The notes beneath the pieces are model-generated. The model searched no databases and was not told where the DNA came from. It saw nothing but the letters and a program-made list of their open reading frames with translations. Positions 18,532 through 25,400 of a stretch of 47,439 nt of DNA are shown here, in pieces. The position numbers and the translations under genes were made by a program. Position 1 is the stretch's first letter. Each line of letters starts with the position of its first letter. The stretch covers positions 1 through 47,439 of the forward strand of contig VAWN01000040.1 of assembly GCA_005885555.1 (NCBI GenBank), written 5' to 3'. The stretch comes from Actinomycetota bacterium (GTDB lineage: Bacteria; Actinomycetota; Actinomycetes; Mycobacteriales; Micromonosporaceae).

Positions 18532-19348
18532 GCTCGCCGATCTGCGCGGCGACCAGCTCCGGCGCGTCGAGCATCACCAGGTGCCCGCTGCCCGGCGCGA
18601 TCACCTGCACGCCCTGCGGGCCGGTCGCGGCCAACGCGCGGTGCAGTTTCCGCAGCCCGGTCGTCTTCTCCGCGCTGATCACCCGCAGCGGCACGTCCGG
18701 CAGCGTCCGGCCGTGCGCGGCCCGGCGCATCTCGGCGACCGTGGCGGCGTAGGCCCGGTCCTCGGCCAGGGTGCCGCGCAGGTGCCCGGGGGACAGCGCG
18801 GCGCCGAACAGGTCGGCGCGATCGCCGCGGGTGGCGCGGCGCAGCACCGGCGCGCTGCGGGCCGCACGCCAGCCGGCCGCCAATGCACCGGTACCGGCAA
18901 CCGCCGCCGTCACCTTCAGCGCCACACTCACCGACGTGTCCACCCACGGGGTGGCCCGCTCGTCCTCGTGCGCCGGGTCGACGAGCACCATGCCGGCGAC
19001 CTCGGCCGGGTGCGCCAGCGCGAACATCCGCACCACGAACGCGCCCGCCGAGTGCCCGACGAGCAGGTACGGCGGGGCCAGCTCCAGCGCGGCGAGCAGC
19101 TCGCGCAGCTCGGCCAGTTGCCGGGTCGCGGTGCGCGGCGCCGGGCCGGGATCGCTGGTGCCGAGCCCGGCCCGGTCGTAGCACAGCACCGCCTGGTCGC
19201 GGGGCAGCCGGTCGCACACCGGCTGCCAGGACGAGCCCGGCAGGCCCAGACCGGCCTCGAAGACGACGACCGGCCCGTGTCCGGGCCGTTCCCGTACCGC
19301 GAGGGTGGTGTCCCGCAGCGGTATCCGGCGTTCCCGCCACTCGGCCAT
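18506..19348 (-). CDS. Alpha/beta hydrolase
   Basis: The 280-aa protein has the alpha/beta-hydrolase core: VVVFEAGLGLPGSSW (oxyanion-hole region), CYDRAGLGTSDPG, nucleophile elbow LVGHSAGAF with Ser, VLVDPAHEDE (possible acid region) and SGHLVMLDAPEL with the catalytic His. It is likely a cytosolic esterase or lipase-like enzyme of unknown substrate. ATG 19348 lacks a Shine-Dalgarno; TACCTT 6 nt upstream suggests a leaderless mRNA. The 3' end overlaps the M20 gene by 26 nt in convergent orientation. Confidence 0.87.
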   Translation of the reverse strand: MAEWRERRIPLRDTTLAVRERPGHGPVVVFEAGLGLPGSSWQPVCDRLPRDQAVLCYDRAGLGTSDPGPAPRTATRQLAELRELLAALELAPPYLLVGHSAGAFVVRMFALAHPAEVAGMVLVDPAHEDERATPWVDTSVSVALKVTAAVAGTGALAAGWRAARSAPVLRRATRGDRADLFGAALSPGHLRGTLAEDRAYAATVAEMRRAAHGRTLPDVPLRVISAEKTTGLRKLHRALAATGPQGVQVIAPGSGHLVMLDAPELVAAQIGELIRRGGTP

Positions 19349-19354
19349 GCATCA

Positions 19355-19360
19355 AAGGTA
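19355..19360 (-). promoter_or_regulatory. Candidate -10 box of a leaderless alpha/beta-hydrolase mRNA
   Basis: On the minus strand TACCTT fits TANNNT and is followed by exactly 6 nt (TGATGC) and ATG 19348. No clear -35 is visible. Confidence 0.45.
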
Positions 19361-19371
19361 TTGCGCAAAGC

Positions 19372-19539
19372 TCATAGCGCCCACGGTGGCGTGCCGACCG
19401 CCGTGCCATCGACCATCGTCGCGGTGAACCCCGCCCCGATCGCGACGTAGGCCTCGGCCGGCTCGTCGCCCGGGTTGGTGACGAATCTTGGACGCTTGTC
19501 CCCCGCCAGGGGGTACCGGCGTCCAAGATTCCGCCCTGG
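19372..19539 (-). pseudogene. Possible gene remnant downstream of the adenylate-kinase-like gene
   Basis: In the same frame as the kinase and directly after its TAA, the minus strand stays open for about 55 codons and reads RFVTNPGDEPAEAYVAIGAG then FTATMVDGTAVGTPPWAL before TGA. The text looks protein-like, for example the end of a cupin-type domain, but there is no start codon with a ribosome site. It may be a truncated gene or chance. The inverted repeat at 19483-19531 lies within it. Confidence 0.25.
19483..19531. repeat. Nested inverted repeat, 13-bp perfect arms
   Basis: GAATCTTGGACGC (19483-19495) and its exact complement (19519-19531) flank an inner CCCCC-GCCA-GGGGG hairpin. It lies 9 nt downstream of the kinase stop. 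It could be a terminator for that gene or a copy of a dispersed palindromic element. Confidence 0.6.
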
Positions 19540-20199
19540 TTACCGGAGCGGAACCAGGGGCTGCGCGTCGAGGCCGAGCCGGCTGCGGATCTCCCGCTGC
19601 ACCGTCTCCTTGTCCGGCCGGGCGTCCACGCTGACCACGAACTCCTTGCGCGCGAACAGGTCCAGGATCGGGTTCGTCTTGGCGTGGTACTCCCGCAGCC
19701 GGTTGGCCAGCGCCTGCTCGGTGTCGTCCTCGCGGGCGACCAGCTCACCGCCGCACACGTCGCACCGGCCCTCGACCTTCGGCCGGTGCGCCATCAGGTT
19801 GTAGTCCACGCCGCAGCGCGAGCAGACCCGGCGGGCCAGGACCCGCCGGCGCACCTCGCTGTCCGGCAGCTCCAGGTGGATCGCCGCGTCGATGTCGTAG
19901 CTCTCCAGGAAGAACTCGGCCTGGCGACGGTTGCGCGGGAACCCGTCGATGATGAAGCCGTAGTTCCAGTCGTGCTGGCTGAGCCGGTCCCGCACGGTCG
20001 ACTCGACGAGGTCGTCGCCGATCAGCCCGCCGTCGGCCATCGTCCGGCGCACCTGGGCACCCACCTTGGTGTGATGCTGCACATGCCAGCGGAAGATGTC
20101 GCCGACGTTGATGTGTTCGAGGTCGAGGTCTGCGGCGAGCAGCTCCGCCTGGGTACCCTTGCCGCTGCCCTGTACCCCCATGATCAGATACTTTCGCAC
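19540..20199 (-). CDS. Adenylate-kinase-like nucleoside monophosphate kinase with zinc-type LID
   Basis: The 219-aa protein has P-loop GVQGSGKGT (8-16), the NMP-binding and catalytic region FIIDGFPRN, and a LID domain with four cysteines (VCSRCG...GRCDVCGGELVAREDD) that would hold zinc. It differs from the canonical Adk usually found beside secY, so this is probably a second paralogue that phosphorylates AMP or another NMP. GTG 20199 has AAGGA 7 nt upstream. That site is one half of the palindrome TCCTTAAGGA, whose other half serves the divergent phosphopantetheinyl transferase. Confidence 0.85.
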   Translation of the reverse strand: MRKYLIMGVQGSGKGTQAELLAADLDLEHINVGDIFRWHVQHHTKVGAQVRRTMADGGLIGDDLVESTVRDRLSQHDWNYGFIIDGFPRNRRQAEFFLESYDIDAAIHLELPDSEVRRRVLARRVCSRCGVDYNLMAHRPKVEGRCDVCGGELVAREDDTEQALANRLREYHAKTNPILDLFARKEFVVSVDARPDKETVQREIRSRLGLDAQPLVPLR

Positions 20200-20206
20200 T
20201 GGCCAG

Positions 20207-20218
20207 TCCTTAAGGAGG
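20207..20218. promoter_or_regulatory. Palindromic Shine-Dalgarno serving two divergent genes
   Basis: TCCTTAAGGA (20207-20216) reads AAGGA on both strands. On the plus strand AAGGAGG (20212-20218) precedes GTG 20223 by 4 nt. On the minus strand AAGGA precedes GTG 20199 by 7 nt. The two start codons are only 23 nt apart. Confidence 0.7.
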
Positions 20219-20222
20219 TCGC

Positions 20223-20879
20223 GTGATCGAGGCCATCCTTCCCGGTACGGTCGCCGCCGTCGAGACGTCCGACGACCCGCCCGGCGCCGTGCTGTACCCC
20301 GAAGAGGAGCCGTTCGTGGCCCGCGCGGTGGACAAGCGGCGCCGGGAGTTCACCGCGGGTCGGTGGTGCGCCCGGCAGGCCCTGGTCCGGCTCGGCCGCC
20401 CGGCGGTACCCATCCCGTCCAGCCCGGACCGCCAGCCGCAGTGGCCGCCGGGCGTGGTGGGCAGCATCACGCACTGCGCCGGGTACCGTGCCGCCGCCCT
20501 CGCCCACGACCGCGACCTGCACACCATCGGCATCGACGCGGAGCCGCACGGCGCGCTGCCCGACGGCGTGCTGCGTGCCGTCGCGCTGCCCGACGAGCAG
20601 GACCGGCTGGCCCGGCTGTCCGCCGACGAGCCCGGCGTGCACTGGGACCGGCTGCTGTTCTCCGCCAAGGAGTCGGTGTTCAAGGCGTGGTACCCGCTGG
20701 CCCGGCGCTGGCTCGGCTTCGAGGACGCCGACCTGGTACTCGACCCGGCGTCGGACCGCTTCACCGCGCGGATCCTGATTCCCGGGCCGGACGTGGCGGG
20801 GCAGCCGCTGCGCGGCTTCGACGGCCGGTGGCTGGTCCGCGACGGTCTCGTGGTGACCGCGGTCACGCTGCCGCGCTGA
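20223..20879 (+). CDS. 4'-phosphopantetheinyl transferase, EntD/Sfp type
   Basis: The 218-aa enzyme transfers phosphopantetheine from CoA to a Ser of carrier proteins, usually those of polyketide, nonribosomal peptide or siderophore synthases. Motifs in order are RREFTAGRWCARQAL, VVGSITHC, IGIDAEPHG (metal-binding Asp/Glu) and FSAKESVFKAWYPLARRWLGF (WxxKEAxxK-like). The length fits the Streptomyces-type EntD group. GTG 20223 has AAGGAGG upstream. No carrier-protein gene occurs in the window, so it must serve clusters elsewhere. Confidence 0.9.
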   Translation: MIEAILPGTVAAVETSDDPPGAVLYPEEEPFVARAVDKRRREFTAGRWCARQALVRLGRPAVPIPSSPDRQPQWPPGVVGSITHCAGYRAAALAHDRDLHTIGIDAEPHGALPDGVLRAVALPDEQDRLARLSADEPGVHWDRLLFSAKESVFKAWYPLARRWLGFEDADLVLDPASDRFTARILIPGPDVAGQPLRGFDGRWLVRDGLVVTAVTLPR

Positions 20880-20897
20880 GCGCGCCCTGGCCCCACC

Positions 20898-21438
20898 TCA
20901 GGCCGACCGGCGGCCCCACGCGGCGACCAGCGGCGCGGGTGCGAGGTCGAGCCGGCCGGCGTCGATGTTGGCCAGGTGCTGGTCCAGCTCCGCGTCGGTA
21001 CTCAGGCCCGCCTCCACCAGCCGGGCGCAGGAGGTACCCGCCGGGGCGCAGCGCATCGACGAGCGTGGCCAGGGCGGCGGCGCGGGCCGGCAGGTGCACC
21101 AGTACCAGCCGCGCGTGCACCAGGTCGAAGCCGCCGTCCGGTGGCGGGTCGGCGGCGAGGTCGTGCCGGCGTACCTCATACGGCCCGTCCGCCGGCAGCC
21201 ACGAGGTATCGAGGTCGGTCGCGAGCACGTCGGCACCCCGGCGGGCCAGCCCCTCCGGTACCGTCGGGCCGCCCGCGCCGACCTCCCAGCAGCGCCGGCC
21301 CGGTCCGATGCCGAGCCGGTCGACGTGCCGGAAGGTGACCGGGTCGAACAGCTGCGCCATCGCGGTGAACCGGGTACCCGCCTCGACCTGCCGGTTGTCC
21401 AGGAGGTAGCCGTCATGGGATGCCATGGCCCCTATCAT
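20898..21438 (-). pseudogene. SAM-dependent methyltransferase, internally deleted and frameshifted
   Basis: The N-terminal part is a normal class I methyltransferase: CWEVGAGGPTVPEGLARRGA (SAM-binding motif I), VLATDLDTSW, FDLVHARLVLVHLP and ALRPGGYLL. Then, near 21016-21030, it changes frame and jumps to the typical C-terminal end LVEAGLSTDAELDQHLANID...PLVAAWGRRSA. About 80 residues of the family's middle region are absent. A short out-of-frame deletion scar explains this, and the gene cannot give a functional enzyme. It starts near ATG 21438 or 21426 and is convergent with the phosphopantetheinyl transferase gene. Confidence 0.75.
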
Positions 21439-21618
21439 GAGCTACCCGCTCGGCACCGGCCGGCCGCCGCCTGACCGCCGATCCGCCGATCCGCCGCCAC
21501 CGTTGCCGGACCCGCATCTGCCATGTCCACCACCGTCGATCGCAGTTGCAGTGGTACCCGGCGCACGATAGGGAGAGGTTGCACGGATGCCGGGGCACCG
21601 ACGGCGGTGGAGGTGGCG

Positions 21619-22452
21619 ATGGACGCACCGCGACGGTCCGCGGTGGCCGAGGAGGGCGCGCGGCTGCCGGCGACCCTGCGCCGGGCGCTCGCGACGGAAC
21701 TGCACCGGGCCACGCACCCGCCCTACGAGACGCCCATCGTCGTGGTGATCAACGGGCTCCTGCTGCTGGCCTGCTGGACGCTGCTGCCGGCCGCCGTGGT
21801 CGCCGGGCTGTTCCGGTTCCACGGGCCACTGGCGTTCGCGATGGTGCTGGCCGTCTGGATGTACTCGGACGTACCGGCGACCAACCTGCTCGGCGCCGAC
21901 GCCGACCGCAGCATCGCGGCGCTGGCCGACCCGGCTGCGCTGCGGCGGACGTGGTACGCGAAGAACCTCGTGCTGTGGCTGCTCGCGACGCCGGCGTGTG
22001 CCGTGGCCGCCGTCCTGATCGGGGTCCACGAGAAGGCGCCGCTGTTCACCGTGCTCACCGTGCTGTGGATCGCGGTGGTACCGCTCGGCGCGCTGGGGGT
22101 CGCCAACTGGCTCGGTATCTGGTTTCCGTACCACCCGCTGCCGCTGCGGTACCGGTGGGCGCGCCGGCACCGGTGGCGCCCGATGCTGCTGCGGTGGGCG
22201 GTTCTGGTGCTGGCGCCCTACGCCCTGGTACCGGCGCTGGCCCTGGTGGTGAGCGTGCCCAGCCTGCTGCTGTGGTCCAGCCTCACGCGCGGGGGCGGCC
22301 GGCTCAGCGCCAGCCAGTTCGGCTGGGGCCTGCTGCTGACCGCCGCCATCACCGCGGCGGCGTGGCCGCTGGGACACCGGTACGGGCTGCGGCAGGCGGG
22401 CCGGCGCCGCGACCGGCTGACCGCGTTCCTCGCCGATCCCGACCGCGGCTAG
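21619..22452 (+). CDS. Multipass membrane protein of unknown function
   Basis: The 277-aa protein has about six hydrophobic helices: IVVVINGLLLLACWTLL, LAFAMVLAVWMY, LVLWLLATPACAVAAVLIG, LFTVLTVLWIAVVPLGAL, WAVLVLAPYALVPALALV and FGWGLLLTAAITAAAW. It resembles ABC-2 type permease or related membrane proteins, but I recognise no family motif. ATG 21619 is preceded by GGAGGTGG and is preferred to starts further upstream. Its TAG stop shares CTAG with the stop of the convergent TPR gene. No operon partner is present. Confidence 0.7.
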   Translation: MDAPRRSAVAEEGARLPATLRRALATELHRATHPPYETPIVVVINGLLLLACWTLLPAAVVAGLFRFHGPLAFAMVLAVWMYSDVPATNLLGADADRSIAALADPAALRRTWYAKNLVLWLLATPACAVAAVLIGVHEKAPLFTVLTVLWIAVVPLGALGVANWLGIWFPYHPLPLRYRWARRHRWRPMLLRWAVLVLAPYALVPALALVVSVPSLLLWSSLTRGGGRLSASQFGWGLLLTAAITAAAWPLGHRYGLRQAGRRRDRLTAFLADPDRG

Positions 22453-25400
22453 CGCCCGCCCTGCGCTTCGGGATCCGTTTCCGGCGCGGACCGGGCGCGA
22501 TCCTCGATGACCCTCTCCAGCCCCCGCCGCGACGCCACCGTGTCCGAGTCGTCGTCACCCAGTACCCGACTGCGCGCTTCCAGCACACCGCGATACTCCG
22601 CTTCGGCCCGGTCCCAGTCACCGGCCGCCGCCAGGACGCGCGCGAGCTGATGCCAGGTGACCAGCGTGCTGGGGTCGTCTTCGCCCTGTACTCGGCGTTC
22701 GAGTTCCAGCACCGCCCGGTACTCGACCTCGGCCTCGCTCAGCCGGCCCTGGTTGGCCAGCGCGCTCGCCAGCTGGTACCGGCTGAGCACCGTGTCCGGA
22801 TGGTCCGGACCGACCAGGCGGTCGCATGCCGTGATGATGGTGCGCAGTTCCACCTCGGCGTCGGCGGGACGGGCCGTGGCGAGGTAGAAACTCGCCAGCG
22901 CGACCCGACTTCGCAGGCTCTCGATGTCGTCAGCACCCAGCGTCGCCACCTGAGCCGCCAGCACCGCGCGGTACTCGGACTCGGCGTCCTGCGGTTCTCC
23001 GCGGTTCTGCAGAACCCAGGCGAGCCCGGACCGGGACGCCAGGGTATCCGGATGCTCCGGACCCAGTATCCGGCCGCGCGCCGCCACCACGCCCCGGTAC
23101 TCGGCCCCGGCCCGGTCCCAGTCGCCGGCGCCGGCCAACACGCGGGCGAGCTGGTGCCAGGTGACCAGCGTGCTCGGATCGTCGGCGCCGCGCACCTGGC
23201 GTTCGCGTTCCAGCACCGCGCGGTACTCGGCCTCGGCGTCATCCAGCCGGCCCTGTTCGGCGAGCGCGGTCGCCAGGTGGTACCGGCTGAGCAGCGTGTC
23301 CAGGTGGTCGGGGCCGAGGGTCCGGCTGCACCCCGCCACGACGGCCCGGTACTCGACCTCGGCCCCGTCCCAGTCGGCCTGCTCGGACAGCACACCGGCC
23401 AGCTCGTACCGGGCCGTCAGCGTCGCCGGATCGTCGGCACCCAGCCCGCTAACCCGTCCCGCCACCACCGCCCGGTACGCGACCTCGGCCTCGGCAAGAT
23501 CCCCCCGCGCAGCCAGCGCCCCGGCCAACTCGAACCGGGACCGCAGGGTGGCCGGGTCGTCGTCGCCGAGTACCCGGCTCCGGCCCTCGACGGCCAGCCG
23601 CAACTCGTCCACGCCCGGGTCAAGGTGACCTTGGGCGACCAGCGTCATGCCAAGCTGATGCCGAAGACCGAGGGTCACCGGATGGTCATCGCCGAGGGCC
23701 GCCCGCTGCGCCGCCAGAACATCACGGAACTCCGGCTCGGCCTCGTCCGGCCGACCGAGCAGACGCAGCATCGTCGCCGCCTGCTGGCGGGCGACCAGGG
23801 TGTCCGGATCATCGGTACCCAGCCGCTCCGCCCGCCCGTCGGCCACCGCCCGGTACTCCGCGAAAGCCGCTTCCACGTCCCCACGGGAGTCCAGCATCCC
23901 GGCCAGCTCGTACCGGACCGCCAGCGTCTCCGGATCATCGGCGCCCAGCGCGCGGCCACGTCCCGCGGCAACCGCCCGGTACTCGGCCTCGGCCTCCGCA
24001 AGGTTCCCCCGCGCATTCAGCACCCCGGCCAGCTCGAACCGGGTACGCAACAGGGTCGGGTCGTCGCCGTCAAGGGTGCGGACGTATCCGGCCACCACCG
24101 CCTGGTACTCGGCCTCGGCCGCAGCCTCATCGCCCCGCGCCACCAGGGTCAGCGCCAGCTCGCGCCGGGCGGCGAGCGTGGTGGCGTCATCGTCGCCCAG
24201 CACCGCGCGCCGGCCTGCCACGACGGTGCGGTACTCCGCCAGGGCCGCGTCCAGGTCCCCGCGGTTGTACAGCGCCCAGGCCAGCTCGTACCGCGACGCC
24301 AGCGTGTCCACGTGCTCGTCGCCGTACCGCTGCTGGTGCCAGGCGAGCACAGCGCGATGCTCCGCCTCCGCCTCCTGCCACCGGCCCTGTGCCTGCAGCG
24401 CCAGCCCGAGGCCGTGCCTACCGGCCAGCGACAGCTGGGTCAGGTCATCCGCGAGGTCGCCGGCTGCCTCGGCGGCCGCGCCGGCCCAGGTCTGCGCGAG
24501 CCTGCGCCACTCGGGTTCGGTCTTGACGAAGGTCGTGGCCGTTTCATAGATGTTGGCGGCCGGCGCCAGTTCCGCGCGCTGATACGCCGGTACGGCGCGC
24601 GTCAGCAGCTCCTGCGCGTCCGGCCTGCCGAGCACCACGGCGACGATGTGCTGCCGGCCCAGAAGGTACGCAAGTCCCTCGTTATTTATCAGTTCCGGTC
24701 TGGCCGCCAGCGACGCGTAGAGTCCCCAGGCCCGGTCGAATTCGCCGAGCTCTACCCAGATGTCGCCGAGGATCATGTCGAGAGGGGTGACGCTGGTCCG
24801 CCGCGGCCGGTACGCACGGAGCCCGGGAAGAGCCTCCTCGAGTTGGACCAGGACGGCAGCCACCTGCGCCGGCTGGGTGTCCGCGACCGTTGTCAGCCGG
24901 TCGGCGAGCAGCACGAGAGCCATCTCCACCTCGGGGAACCGGTCGAGATGCGGGATCAGCTCGCGGTACAGCCGGATGGCCTGCGTCCACTCGCGACGGT
25001 CGGCGGCCAGTCGGGCGAGGCCCGCGCGGGCCGCGACCCCGGCCCACCCGCCGTCCGCGCGCTGCGTCGAAGCGGCGAGCAGATACTTCAGGTCGGCTTC
25101 AGCCGTCAACGGCCAGAGCCCTTCGTCCAGTCGCGCCTGTGCCAGATCGGCGGAACGCCGCAGCGTACCGTCGGCCGTGTCGCCGTACCGCCAGGCGAGC
25201 AGGCCCGCCTCGGCGGCAAAGGTGACCAGGTCCTCGAAGGACCGCGTCTCATCAACGTACCGGCGCAGTTCCGCTTCGTCGGCGCCGTCGGCATTGTCCG
25301 GCACGCGACCCACCACCCGGCACAGGGCCGCCTCCGCGGCGCTGTCGGTGAGCCAGGAGTCCTCGTCGGGCCGGCCGGAAACCGTCGCGAGGGCGCCTTC

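Noticed and set aside
20223-20879. A biosynthetic gene cluster around the phosphopantetheinyl transferase
   Set aside because: No carrier-protein, synthase or tailoring genes are adjacent; the transferase can serve clusters elsewhere.
22539-24428. Periodic DNA repeats that could be read as a CRISPR-like or satellite array
   Set aside because: The 126-bp period equals 42 codons of TPR, the repeats are degenerate and have no spacer pattern, and there are no cas genes.
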